A DNA stretch of 64,000 nucleotides, from positions 37,491,829 through 37,555,828 of the forward strand of contig OX387187.1 in the NCBI GenBank assembly GCA_947561395.2. Direction: 5' to 3'. Positions 1 to 13,500 of this stretch are shown piece by piece. The notes below the pieces were generated by a model. The model was given only the letters and a program-made list of their open reading frames with translations. It searched no databases and had not been told where the DNA came from. The translations under genes and the position numbers were made by a program. Each line of letters opens with the position of its first letter. Within the stretch, counting starts at the first letter, position 1. Source of the DNA: Buxus sempervirens. Taxonomy: Eukaryota > Streptophyta > Magnoliopsida > Buxales > Buxaceae.

Positions 1-715
1 CATTGCCTTATTGACACCAAGAAAATCCATTATGCCTGTGAGTTACCTGGATGCTTGGAATCCTTTGATTATATTGATTTTTTTTAGTTTTTTACTCTTT
101 TAATGGTCTCTGGAGATAGATTCCTTAACCTCCTAAAATTGGGTTAACCAAATCTAGGATACGGTTAGTAATTTTGAATAAGAAACTTGACCATTCTGTT
201 TTTATTTATTTATATTTTTTTTCCACTTTATAGATATTTCAAGCTGCTTGGATGCTTAACTCTTTATGGCTTAGTCACAAACTGTTAATTTCTTTTGCTG
301 CTTTCTTGTAAGGTCATTTTTATGTTATTTTGTATGGATCTGCAAATTCTAATCTCGCACTTCAGTTTATCGACTTGAATATTTTTCTCTGTACTTGCAT
401 CATGTTTCACTTTTTCCTGATTGCGAATGTTGTTCCCTTAGCTACCAGTTTTCTTCTTGTTGCATTGTTATTTTAGTGTCAATTGGGTGTCTGTAGCTTG
501 ATTCTGAATCAGTGGTTACTTTGACAGTGCAGGTATCATTTAGGCCTTTTGAATGGTAGTGGAGAAATCTTTAAAGCTACAGGGGCTTGCACATGCAAGA
601 AATAAGTAACCTAAGTATCTTACTTAAAGATATAAATTGGATCAGATCCAGTAAATGTGATGGACTGTAACGTTTACAGGCTGTTCTGTGTTCATGCCAG
701 AAAATTGCTTCTTAA
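1..715 (+). other. Upstream region: 5' UTR / 5' UTR intron / promoter, boundaries unclear
   Basis: T-rich, intron-like sequence with no coding exon that I can support. A donor-like GTGAGT lies at 38-43, and acceptor-like pyrimidine-AG stretches end near 532 and 679. A leader intron spliced just before the start codon is therefore possible. No TATA box can be assigned with confidence, and the promoter may lie left of the window. A short upstream reading frame is listed separately. Confidence 0.35.
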
Positions 716-729
716 ATGGTATTTTTTAG
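694..729 (+). promoter_or_regulatory. Short upstream ORF overlapping the first start codon
   Basis: An ATG at 694 opens an 11-codon frame ending in TAG at 727-729. It overlaps the ATG at 716 in another frame. It ends 16 nt before the second in-frame ATG of the main frame at 746, which also precedes a hydrophobic signal-like stretch. Both main ATGs have weak context (T and C at -3). If this part is transcribed, the uORF could favour initiation at 746. This is a sequence observation; regulation is inferred. Confidence 0.35.
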
Positions 730-1590
730 GACCTTGTGCATTCTGATGCATCCATTGCTGAATCATGGGTATCTCTGGTCGTGCATTCTACTGGGACATC
801 TTTTCATCTCGATGCTTTTTGTTAGTTCAGGGCATCTTATGAGTAAGGGTGTTGAATCGGGAACCGTGGTGCATAACTACTCGGGATCATTCCTAAGCAG
901 TGAACTTGAAGAAAGCACCTTTCACTATGTTAAGCCATCAACTTTTTTAACCCCGTCAAATAATTTATCTTGTGAGGACCTGAAAGGTATTGGGTCATTG
1001 AACACAACCTGCATACTGAATTCAGACTTGAAACTTAATGCTGATCTTTACCTAATTGGAACTGGAGAACTAGAGATATCGCCACATGTTTCAGTCATCT
1101 GCCCTATTGAAGGCTGTTTGATAAGTTTCAACATATCTGGACATGTTAAAGTCGGCCAATGTGCATCTATTGTTGCGGGTACTGTAATCATTGCTTCAAC
1201 TAATCTTACTCTGGATTATCATTCTTCCATAAACACGACATCACTGGGTGGACCGCCACCTTCTCAGACTAGTGGCACACCAGTTGGCAATGATGGAGCT
1301 GGTGGAGGACATGGGGGCCGAGGTGCTTCCTGTTCGAAAACTAACCATACAAATTCTTGGGGTGGGGATGTTTATGCATGGTCAACACTTGCTGAGCCAT
1401 GGGATTATGGGAGTAAGGGTGGAAACAAATCTTCTGATGGAAATTTTGAAGGAAAAGGAGGTGGACGAGTATTGCTTCAAGTGAAGGATATAATATATCT
1501 CAATGGATCTATTACTGCAGATGGAGGTGAAGGAGGACTAAAAGGGGGAGGGGGATCCGGAGGAAGTATCATTGTCCGTGCTTTTAAACT
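716..1590 (+). CDS. Exon 1: signal segment and first glycine-rich block (residues 1-292)
   Basis: The ATG at 716 is chosen as the most upstream in-frame start; the ATG at 746 (Met11) is an alternative. A hydrophobic stretch (about residues 16-36) looks like a signal peptide or signal anchor. It is followed by the family block [17 protein letters not shown], several N-x-S/T sequons, the [21 protein letters not shown] region and the GYGSKGG-type and KGGGGSGGS glycine-rich motifs. The exon ends in AAACT before GTGAGT at 1591, phase 2. Reading through the donor meets a stop at once, supporting the splice. Confidence 0.92.
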
Positions 1591-4500
1591 GTGAGTTTGC
1601 TCCTGCTGAGACTAAACTATGACTGTATTTTCTCCTTTGGTGCCTGCATTGATTTGCGTATGAATGTGCGTGCATGTCATGTGTATAGCTGCTTACATCG
1701 TTGGTTAAACATGGGGGTGCCAGTGCTTACAAACCAAGCACAAGTCTGCATATGAAACATGGTTTCACGCACCAATGGTGCCCCTACATTCCAAACAATA
1801 ATGTGCATTTATATACAACAGGCATGCATATGCGAAAAATGCCTTTACATGTGCACTTGCAAAAGGCAAATTTGAATACTCAGACTGATTTCAGGGGAAA
1901 CACTCTGAAATTGATAAACTAATGGACAATTATTGTACAGTTTTAAAATACAGTTTGAATGTTGCTTAAATAAGTAATTTTTCATGTTCCTTATCTTTTA
2001 GATTTCCCTTTGAAAGAATTTTAATATCATTTCCTAGAACATTGTCAGTCAGCATTTGCTGCAGTAGATTGAGCTCAACATGCTTTTAGTGATGGATGTA
2101 GAAGGGATCATAACTCTGTATGTCTCATCGAAGCATTTCCCAGCGAAGCATGGACTTGCAGCCGATGTGACCTGTGGCATTGTTTCTCAAAGTGGCCGCT
2201 GTTAGACTTTAACCAGCCTTTTAATATTTGCAGCCTGAGGATTATACAATCATGCTAAGTGATGGAATGGGTTTGGCTAGGAAAAAAAAAGGCTTACTAA
2301 TATATTTTAGTTTGTGATCGCTTTGAAGTTAGATATATTTATTTTAAGTATAACTGATTGGCTCACCACTCATAAGAGACTTAGGTGGGTTTACTGCAAC
2401 AGCTAATCCAAATTAGAACAGGAAGCCTTTATTGATGTTTTTGTTATGACTGCAATATTTGATTATTGTATTGCAGATGCTTGGTTGGAAAATAATCTTA
2501 AGAATTTGTTGGACATTGACTATGGTCTCACCCATATCATCATTGCTTCATCTTATGTGATATATCATATTAAGTAGATTGGTTGACCAACTTGATTCAC
2601 CCTGTTTTTTTTCCTATTATGATGAATGATGATTATTGTTCACCCTAATTTAGACCGGTTGCTTATGCTGTTATGCATATCCATCCTATTTTCTTATATT
2701 TCTTCCAGAGTGTTTGTTCTGCTTCATTGTGCTCTCTATCGAGTTTATGTAGATCATACTTATAGATATTTTGTAACGTAAAAACAAACCAAAAAAAAAG
2801 ATTGATCTTACCATATTTGAAAAGTTTTTAAAGTAAGTCGAATTAAGACTATGTATATGGAGTATAATTTAGTACATATAATATTAGAGGTGAAGCTCAT
2901 AAAGAAAAATAGTAGAGGTGAAGCAATACTATGAACCAAAAATCAAGAGATCTCTAAAAGCAGTCAACTATCTTGGATCAATTATCCATAAGGGAGGGAG
3001 TTTTGATCATTATATTGCGCATAGATTAAAGTTGAATGGTTCTAGTGGAGAGGTGCTTTTGGAGCTTAACGTGATTGATGGGTCCCACCTAAATTAAAAG
3101 GAAGATTTTACTGGAAAATAGTTAGGTCTGCTATGATGTATTGATCAGAATGTCGGGCAAGGAACAAGCAACAGATATGCAGCATGAGTGTTATTGTGAT
3201 GTCGATGTTGAGGTGGGTTTGTGGGAAGACTTGGGAAACTAAAGTAAGGAATGGACAAATTTGAGGATATTTAGTTAGGAGGCTTCCAAATTGGTGTTAG
3301 GATAAATGAAAGTCTGTTGAGATGGTTAGTGCATGGAAAGTGCGGACCAAGAAAGGTAGTTGTGTGAAGGTACGAGGGGCTATTTATTTGGGGACTAAGA
3401 AGGGAAAGGGAAGACCAAAAAACAACTTGGATTTAGTTAGTCAAAAACTACTTGAATACGCATAATTTTACTGAAGATATCTTCTTCTTTTTTTTTGACT
3501 TTTCATTTATTTTATTTTTTTGGTTTTTTTTTCCTCCTTTTTTGGGGATTGAGGAATAAGATTTGTGTTTTCGACCCCAGTTAGTTGGGATAAATGGACA
3601 ATATTTTGTTTTGTTTGTCATGTCCTGTAATCTTGTGACGTGGAAATGTGAATGCAAAATGTTTTGCTTGTTGCAAGGTTTTTATTCAGAAATGTCATCA
3701 TAATTTTGTTGTGATCCACTGTGAAGTGAGGTGAAGAAGGGTTAGTTAATAATAGTTAGTTGTCATAGACTCATATACAGTTTTTTGATGGAATACATGT
3801 TATCAAAGAAGTCTTTTTTCACGAGATTAATGTTTCCAGTACCTCGAGTACTCCTCCTTGCTAGGAAAGTGGTTGTGGCGATTTGGTGAGGAAAAGGGGA
3901 CTTTGTGGCACAAAATCATCATAAGCAAGTATGGTCTTCACAGAAATGGGCGTGAGGCTAATGCAACGGTCAAGCCACATGATACTAGCCTTTGGAACGC
4001 AATTTCTGATCTGATTCCTTCCTTCTCCCCCTTAATGAAATGAAAGTTCAATTGGGTAACTGCATTAGATTTTTACATGACCTTTGGCGGGGGTTTCTTC
4101 TTTATCACGTAGTTTCCCAAAATTTTTGGTGTCTTGTTGATTTTGGAGCCTTTTGTCTTGGATATCCTTTCTTGGGACGGAGCTGGTTTGTGTTGGAACC
4201 TTGGGTTCCGACGGGATCTTAGGCCAGCTGAATTTTCAGAGGTAGGCTTTCTTTTGGAGTATCTTCATGATGTTGTTTTAGACCCTTCCCAGCTGGATCT
4301 CCGTTATTGGTCTCTTTCCCCTAATGGTTACTTTTCAGCAAGGTCTTTCTTTCAGCATTTATGTGCTCCTTCTAGGAATATGCCACCTCCCTTTCCTATT
4401 CCTTTCCTTTGGCATGCTCCAGCTCCTCTCAGAGTTAAGGCGTTCCTTTAGACAGCACTCTATAATGGCATTAATACACTGGATAAACTCCAAAGGCGGA

Positions 4501-7500
4501 AGAAGTCTCATGCAATCTCTCCTAATGGCTGCGTTCTCTCTCTCCTGGGTGGGGAATCTGTTGATCATGTTTTACTGCTTTGCGGAGTGGTGAGCTATTT
4601 GTGGTGCTCTTTATTGGGTTTGATCGTGATGAACTGGGTCCTTCCAAGAGGTTTGAATGATCTTGTTAATTGTTATGCAGTGGCGATTCCTTTTCCTCCA
4701 AAAAAGGAAGATTACGGTTTGGGCTGTTTGGCGAGCCTGGAATGAACTGATTTTTGATGGGGTGGTTGTTCGAAGACAAAGGATTCAAGATGATATTCTA
4801 GTTCTTGCCTCATCTGGGTTTCTGTTAAGGATGAATTCAGGCTTCTATCCTGTAATGACATTCTTAGAGATTGGGCTGCAGTTGTTTACGATTAACTTTG
4901 TGTTCCTTGGTTTTATGTTTTGTGATGGGTCTCCTATTTGTTTGAATCTTGTCTTGAGTTTTTTTTTGCCTCTTGCTGTAGTGGTTGGCGCTGTTTTTTA
5001 TCCATCTCTCATGGATATGCTTTTGTTTTGTTATCCCTCTTCCTCCATACCCTTTTAATAATATTCGCCTCGTTACTCATAAAAAAAAAATTTCCAGTTC
5101 AAACCTTGTGAGTCTGAGCATTCAGATTGAGCCTTAGTGTTTTAAATGCAAATTGTTGAATTTTAGGTTGAAGCTGAGCACCTACATCTATTCCTAAAAA
5201 TTAAAGGTGCTTGCACTAGACATTTTTACTTTCTCTAGATCAGTTTTCTTATGGTGTAATCTAAGTTTGGTAATTTGCATTGGTTAAAATAATGTTTTGT
5301 TACCCTAATGAGTAGATGAAAACTAATGACCAATTGTTAGCACTAGGGAGCTGCTACTTTTGTTGTGAATGAAAGTGCTATTGTTGTAAGATTCAACTAG
5401 AATCTCATCTTACATTAGTTATTGTTGATAATTGATAGAATAGTAAAGATGAACCGGACAAAAAAGGAGGCAAGCATGAAATCTGAAATAAAATAGGAAG
5501 CTCCAACAATGGCTGTCTATAACTGTACCTTAATGTTCCATTTATTTCCCCAAACATGTTGTAGATAAATAAAAGAATAACTTCTGGTGCACTTGCTCTT
5601 TTTATCTATATATATACATGTAACACCACAAACCCTACTCCACCATAATTACATAGGTGCAGAATACAGCAGTGTTACCTCGCTTGTAAGCGTCCATAGT
5701 ATAGGCCCACAACCAGCAGCTTCCTTCAATCTTCTGACAAATCTTGAAAAACATTCCCAAAAATGGGTGAGTACTACAGCTCAGCAAATAGGAGTTTATA
5801 TTACTCTAAATGACAATAATGTAAACATCCATATCTCAATATCAATATGTGTGGTTAATATTCTATTTAGGACATATATCAGCATGCTTAGATCATAACA
5901 TATTCCATTAATGAGTATTTAATAGAATGTGATTCTAATTATTCAATAGCATATGATAACAATCATCCAAAAGTTTGCAACAATAATATACCAGTGCTGT
6001 TAATCATAATAAGAACATGAATATCCTATCAAGGAATCAAACCATACAATAGACACACCACATATAATAAAAACGGAAAATAAACATGCAATGGAGTACA
6101 ACATAGTCTTGCCCATCCAAGTCAGTAAGCTCGCACATGCGGTTGAGCTTAGCCTTTTATTTCCAGTTCACTCGTTCCACAACATGTCTGTTGAGTCAAT
6201 ATACTTAGTATGTAGTACATGATCAGCAACAACCCCATATACACACATCCGAATCATAGCTATCTGTCCGCTTAGCTCAAATTCAAATACATAAGGTCAA
6301 GCTTAACTAAGAACTCTTGGTTTACTAGTTCCACAACAAGTTTGTCAAGTATATGTCAGCTCCCAATAAATGTTCGTTCTGTGTACACATCGTACAATCT
6401 CATTCCGGAATGAGACAAAAGAACCAAAATAAATAAATTGTGTAACTTGTCTGGAGATTAATTGCCCAGCCATGATTAGCCTTGCGATTAACCTCACCTC
6501 TGTCAATTAAACCATGATTAATCACAGTTTCTGCGATTAATCGACAACCACTGCGATACCACCGATTAATCCATTGTTGTGATTAGGTTTCGCGAGAGTC
6601 ATATTTTCTGAGTTTGGACCTTGTGATTAATCACTAACACCAGCGATTAATTTTCAAATTGTAAATTTCCAATATTCAGGTTTTCTGAAGGTCCAAAACC
6701 TAAAAATTCATAACTAAACTAATCCCTTATTATTTCAACTTCTCAATCACATTATAGAATGCTTAAAAACATTCAGAAAGATCCTTCATCAAATTGTACA
6801 TGTTAATCATATAATTATTATAAAATTACTGTTTTCATGCTTGTAGAACAAGCAATAGAACATATTCATTCGTCACATGTTTCTCATTATATTAGATCCA
6901 CAAATACATATAATTCTGTGATATCCCGGAATCCCACATTGCTTGGGGAGGAGATCCATATATGTAGGCTTGTGACTCCTTCAAGTGACGAGGCCTTTTG
7001 AGGTAAACCCAATAGCAAAATCGTGAGGCCTTGTGAGCCAAAGCGGACAATATCTTTGTAGTCTGGGATTGAGAGGTTATAGAATGGTATCAAAGTCAGA
7101 TCCTAACTGGAAATGTGAGACCCTAATGTTGCGTGGTGCATGTGGGTGGGCTACCAAGTAGGCGGGCTCAGGCTAGTGGGTTGGCAGGATATTGGGGCTA
7201 GTGGCTGCTGCATAGGGACATGCAGCCCTTACCTGGGTTTTGGGGGGGGGGGGGGGGGGGTGTGGTGTGGATTGTGACATCCCAAAATCGTACATTGCTA
7301 TGGGTGGAGAAAGTGAAGTTCCATATATGTAGGCTTGTGACTCCTTCAAGCAGCAAGGCCTTTGAAGGTAAAATCCAAGAGCAAAACCATGAGGTTCTGT
7401 AGGCCAAAGCAGACAATATCATTGTAGGTGGGATTGGAGCATTATAATTTCAATCATAAACAACTTAGAATTAAGCCATTATAACACTTCCTACAAATTA

Positions 7501-10500
7501 ATCAATATAGCCTTTTTACTATAATTATTTCACATCCTTTATTATTATTATTATCTTAATTATTATTTCGTTCTATTAATTTCCTTAAATTCACATGATT
7601 ATCCTAACCTTATTTCTTTAGTTATCACACATTAAAATATCCCTTTCAACTTATTCAATAACCCTATAATGTAACATATATTATTCTACACTCAACACAT
7701 GGATCTAAGGTATTAGAAATCTCTTTCAATATTTATACACGAATTTCATAAAATTATATTAGATACAAGAATAATCTATCAAACACCAAACTCATAATTC
7801 TTTTTCTATTATACTAGATTCTTACATTAAAATCATTAAGAATGTGGTAAAACCCACTTACATTAGTTGTAGAGATTTAGATCCAGTGTCCTTATCTTCT
7901 TCTCTTCTTTTCTTCTTCTAAATGTTAGATGTAGAGATAGGTTAGGGTTTCCTTGTATTCTTCTTTCTCTCTTTGCTTTCTTTTCCCTCTTTAATTTATG
8001 AGACATGGTTTGGTTAGGAGTGGAGTGCAAAACTTGCGGTTTAGTTGGATTTCATAGCTCTCCTAGTTCAATTTGAACTATTTAAATATTCCTAGGTCTC
8101 TAGCAACCACTCCAATTTCTAATTTTCGTCCAAATATTTCCTACTAATTTAAACATCACCTGAGATCTCTAACTTCAATCTTGGATTAGGATGATAGCTT
8201 CTTCCACCTTTAGCAACCATATTTTCTCCATTATTATTAAATCTCATGCCCCATAATCAAGTATATTACTAAAATGCCCTTTTCATCCTTAATGGGTTAT
8301 AAATCTAGTTATATAAAATCCAAAATTAAGCTCAATTAAGTCTTGTTAAGTTTCTTAGTCCCAGTGATTACTTAATTAATGAATTAATCACTCAGGATAA
8401 TTTTGAAAAGACTGAACTACCCTTCCATAACTCAACCCTATAAATTTACTCTTTTATTTCCTCTCTACATTTAATCTAAATGATTCTGTGTGTGTGCAAA
8501 CAACTATTATCATGCACTTCCACCATTTAAAATTCTTTTCCTTACAACTATAGGCTTTTGACAAGTCAGACACTTTGATTTGGTCAAGGTCAATATTAAA
8601 TTTCTAGGTCGTTACAATACACATGGTATTAGCAATCGCTTCTTTCATCACCTTTGTACTTGAGGACTTTGAGCCACATGTTCTCAAAGGTTGTTCATAT
8701 TCTTTCGGGCACCTTATATGCTATCTGCGGGGATCTCCTACTTGGGGGTTATTCTTTCCTACTGGGTCTTCACTTTGGCTTACTGCCTATATTGGTGTTG
8801 ATTGGGTGGGCTGTCCGGATACTCCCCGTTTCACTATGTGTTGGTGTTTGTTTCTTGGTGTTGCATTGATCTTTTGGAGTGTAAGAAACATGATAGGCTT
8901 TCTAAATCTTCCATAGAAGCCAAGTATCGAGTTGTCTACTGCTTGTTCAGGTATTCTATGGTCACGGGGTGTTATTTCTATGCCGATAACACTAGTGCTA
9001 CTCAGATTGCTGCCAATCCAGTATATCATGAATGTACCAAGCACATTGAGGTTAACTGCTACTCTATTTGGGAAGACTTTGATAAAAAAGTGGTCACTCT
9101 TTACATTTCATTTGATCTCCAGGTGGCTGATGTCTTCAATAAAGCCATAACACAACAGCGGGATCAGTTCCTTGTTGACAAATTGCTCCTGGTTGATCTA
9201 CCAACATCAGTTTGAGGGGGATGTCAATAGTATTAGCTGTATTTCTTAGTATAGTTGTTCACTTAGCTGTATATGTGAGTTGTTTGTATATGTCGTTTGT
9301 ACTTGGAAAGTATTGGAGCTGCACATATTAGGATAGTGGCACAGGTTTGGACAGCTACTGATCTCCTGGAATTATGCTGCCTATTTGAATGGAATATGGG
9401 AAACACATTAGAGGAAGTTTTTCCAAAAGTCTCTTGCTTTTGACATATATATGTATGTTTATGTATGTGTTTGTGTGTATTCATTATGTGAACACATTTT
9501 ACATGTATGTGTAATGTTCATATAAATACATAAAATGTCTATGTATATGTATGTGTCTATGTTTATAATTATATGTAACAAGAAATTATAATGATGATCG
9601 GTTAACCCTGTTCCCAAGTCAATTTTGGCTGCTTCCAGTGTTATTTTTTTATTTTCTATCACAAATTGTTTATAATGATCTTGAAACAGCGAAAGCTGTG
9701 CTGGCAGTAGGGGTACCATTTACACAAACTGATGCATCTGTGTGTGTGTTTAAGAATTGTCTTATTTGTTGAAATTTTGAAACTTCTTTGGCCTGAATAT
9801 GAGAATTTTATTTATGGTTCTTATTGTAAATGCTTCTTTTTTGTTTTTAATTTAATAGGAAGGGAGCTGGTATGATAAGTGCAGCAGGCGGCAGGGGATG
9901 GGGTGGAGGTGGAGGTGGGAGAATATCACTGGACTGTTATAGCGTACAAGAAGATGTAAAAGTCACCGTGCATGGTTTGTAATTATTCCTTATCTGAATG
10001 TTAAGGCCTATGAGAATTTGGAACTCCTGTACATGGTTTGTGCTGATTTCATTTCTGTACTCGGTGATGGTTGCTGAAAGCAATCATTCTGTTGTAAAAA
10101 TTTATAATTATATAAATCTTATATAATATTTCTGAGGTATTCACTGTAATGATGAAATTTTACATATTAAAATTATCTAAAAAGACATGTTTAAGTATTC
10201 AGTTACCTATTAATGAGAACCAAATAAAAAAGTAGCAAATTTAAAATTTTTTTTTGGAATAACTGCAAATTTTAACTCTTTTTGGGAATAACTTGGATAT
10301 GTATATGTAGACTAAAAACAGAAGTAAAACAAGTTATGAATCGAGAGGAGTGCTGGTTGTGGAATGAGCTCTACCAAAGAAATGTTAGTAGGGTCTCCAA
10401 AGGCACTTTTATTTGAAATATCTGCTCAGATAGAAGGTTAAAAAATTAGATTTCTATCACCACTCCACTATTGTCAAATTATCTACTATGTTGATAGGTC

Positions 10501-13500
10501 TATCATTATCGTCATCATCATAAGCCAATTCTCACCAAAGTGAGGTCCAGTGACACGAATTTTGTCTTTGCATCCCACTCTATCAAAAATCATATCTTTA
10601 GTTAATTTATGTTTTTGTAAATCTTGTTTTATCGACTCCATCCGTATCTTTTTCGGTTGCCCTCTTGCTTGATTATTCCCTTTAATATGCATACTCTTAC
10701 ACCTTCTAACAGGTGCATCCTAGGTCTCCGCTTTACATGAACAAACTACCTTAAACTACTTTGCTCCATTTTATCCTTAATGCATGCTATGCCTAAGCAC
10801 TGTTGAATGTCTTCATTTTTCTATCTTGTCTTTCTTAGTTTTGCCACAAGTTCATTTTGGCATCCTCATCTTGGTAACACTCATATTCTGAACATGTTGA
10901 TTTTTTGCAGTCCAACATTCTTCACCATACAACATAGTTGGTCTAATTGTTCTCTTATAAAACTTACCTTTTAATTTAAGTGGAACAGGCTTATCACACA
11001 AAACCTTAGAAGCACCCCTCCACTTAAGTCAACCAGCTTTGATCCTATGTGCAAATGGGAAATTTTGGTTGACATGACATTGAAAGCACAAAGAGACTTC
11101 TTATGGGGGGAGGGGATGCACTTGGTGAGTTGGGCAAAGGTGTGCCTGGAAAAGGAAAAAAAGGGGGTCTAGGTTTGGGCATGGTAGCTTCGCGGAACTC
11201 ATCCTTATTAGCCAAGTGGTTGTGGTGCCTTAGCACTGAACAAGATAGTCTTTGACACAAGGTGATTGTCAGCAAATACGATATTCACGCTAATGGGCGT
11301 TCTATTAATGTGAGGGCACGTCCTTCGGGAAATAGCCCTTGGAAGGCTATCATGGGAATGGCTCCTCATTTTTACCCTTACACTAGGATGTCGATCGGGT
11401 CTGGTTGTTCAGTTCTTTTTTGGCATGATTGGTGGTGGGGCAATATAGCATTATTGAGTCTTTTTCCTCGTTTGCTTCCCTTAGCTACCCATCCTCAAGC
11501 CTTCGTGGCTGACATTTTGTCTATGTCAGGGTCGGGGCTATCTTGGAACTTGGCTTTTAGGAGAGAACTTCGTGATGCTGAATTGAAGGATTTGGATTCT
11601 CTCCTAGATAAGTTGAAGGATGTGTTCATTGATTCTTCTTTTGATGATAAGGTCATTTGGTCTCACTCTCCTTCTAGTACGTTCTCTTGTAAATCTTTCT
11701 TTAAAGTGTTCAATCAAAGTGCTTATTCTTCTCCTGCTTCTTTTTCCGTTTCTCGGTTATGGAAGCCCAAGGTTCCCCCTAAGATTAAGGCATTTTTATG
11801 GACAGCCATCCTATATAAGATTAATACGGCTGATCGGCTCTAAAGAAGATGGAAGACGAATGCTTTATCCCCTCATGTGTGTAGCACGTGCATGGAGGCT
11901 GGAGAGAGTATTGATCATCTCTTTGTATAGTGTCGGTTTGCTATTACTATTTGGATGCGTTTGTTTTAGGTGATTGGAGTATCGTGGGTTCTTCCAAACA
12001 CTTTTGTAGCTTTGTTCGCTCAATGGAGAATTAGAGGGTTGGGGAGTAGGGGTAACATTTTGTATAGGTCCATCTTTCATGCAGTTATATAGCATATTTG
12101 GTTAGAGTATAATAACAGGATTTTCCATGACTCTCGGGTGTCTGTGGAACAAGTTTTTGATTCTATCATAGTTGCGGTTCTTCCAGAGTTTCGTGGTACC
12201 CATGCTGTGGAGATAGTGAGAGACTGGCATAGGTGGTGCTTTTCTTCTTCATCATTGGGGGACGGAAGGGAGTGAGAGTGGCCTTAGATGAGTCTTAAGT
12301 GGAAGGTATTTTTGTAGAGGCATCACTACGTTATTAGTTTCGGAGTTGAATGCCTTATTCAGCTGCAATTCTATCTCGTGTTTGTTATAGTTGTTCCTTG
12401 GAAGCATACTGATGGGGGATGGTCGTTTAGGTTTGTATTTCATTGAGTGGATTATGTATTTTGGTGGAGATTTGTCATTGGGCTGGGCAGAATATGTAGA
12501 AAATTGATGTACATTCCATCTTTTTATATATTTATAAAATTTAAACTATCATTACTCATCAAAAAAAAAAAAAAAAAAACTTTATTGCAGTGTGGCACCA
12601 TGGACTACAGGAGGTCATATTGCTGGCTCTGTCATCTTTTGTTGGAACTTTTTCTAGATTGAGAATTTGAGGGGTGAGTTCACAAACAAATTTTTTGATG
12701 GGCATGGACCTGTTTTATTATTACTATGGATTTGTTAAGTCGGAGTGACACGTCAGTAGGGTAAACTGTTGAACATCTAGGTCCGGGAGACTAACTGACA
12801 TGATAACTATTATCTATGAAAGAGAAACAATATTGAATATTTCAACTTCAAATGAGCTCAGGCATAGTCCAGATTAAACTAGGTCAGCCTGTAATTACCC
12901 TAATATATAGTTTAAACCTGCATGGTGAGAGGCTTTGATTTGGGTCTAGCAGTTCAATTGGTGAATCTTGTCCATCTTTTGACTATGAAGTGCCACTTTT
13001 GGTACACCTGAGCACATGCATAGCATGTTATTTGCATGTAATCAAGAATAATAATATCTCAGATAATCTGACTGAAACTTCTCTGCTCACTTTTTTTGTT
13101 GTCCATGGATTTGTTGATCTATATATCTACTGCATATTTAGTTCTATAAATATGTATCAACAAGGGTAGCTTCCTTGAATGCCATGGAGCTTTTTTATTT
13201 TCACCCCCAGATCTTTCCCTTTGATGGATGGAACTCTGTTTTCGATTGTCATAAAATGTATATCATATCATTTCTTCTTTCAGGTGGTGAGAGCATTGGA
13301 TGTCCTTGGAATGCTGGTGCAGCAGGTACATCCTTTGATGCAAAATTGCGAAGCTTGAGGATATGCAATGACAATATTACCACTCAGACAGAAACTCCTT
13401 TGTTGGATTTCCCAACAACTACACTTTGGTCAAATGTTTATGTGGAGAACCGTGCAAAAGCTTTGGTTCCTCTGCGTTGGACAAGAATCCAGGTCAACAT

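Larger units (their letters stand above)
6917..7446 (+). mobile_element. TRIM-like element (short LTRs, PBS, G-rich PPT, no coding)
   Basis: Two direct repeats of about 165-173 bp, TGTGATATCCC... at 6917-7081 and TGTGACATCCC... at 7273-7446, share long stretches such as CCATATATGTAGGCTTGTG. I judge them about 75-80 percent alike. The first is followed by TGGTATCAAAG at 7085, complementary to the initiator Met tRNA 3' end and so a primer binding site. The second is preceded by a run of 19 G (7242-7260), a polypurine tract. The internal part is only about 190 bp. The flanks AATTC and ATTTC are an imperfect 5-bp TSD. It is nested in the solo LTR. Confidence 0.8.
5614..8621 (-). mobile_element. 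Solo LTR, about 3.0 kb, with 5-bp TSD ATACA
   Basis: A block begins TGTAACACC at 5619 and ends GTTACA at 8616. It is flanked by ATACA at 5614-5618 and 8617-8621. TG...CA ends plus a perfect 5-bp duplication define an LTR with no internal domain, so a solo LTR. On the minus strand it starts TGTAACGACCTAG, the same start type as the LTR-like block at 54878. The length without the nested TRIM is about 2.47 kb, which suits long-LTR Ty3/gypsy chromoviruses of the Tekay/Del kind; that assignment is inference. No gag or pol is visible inside. Confidence 0.82.

Noticed and set aside
6455-6660. CRISPR-like or tandem repeat array
   Set aside because: The GATTAA words are irregularly spaced with no constant repeat or spacer length, and this is a plant nuclear intron.
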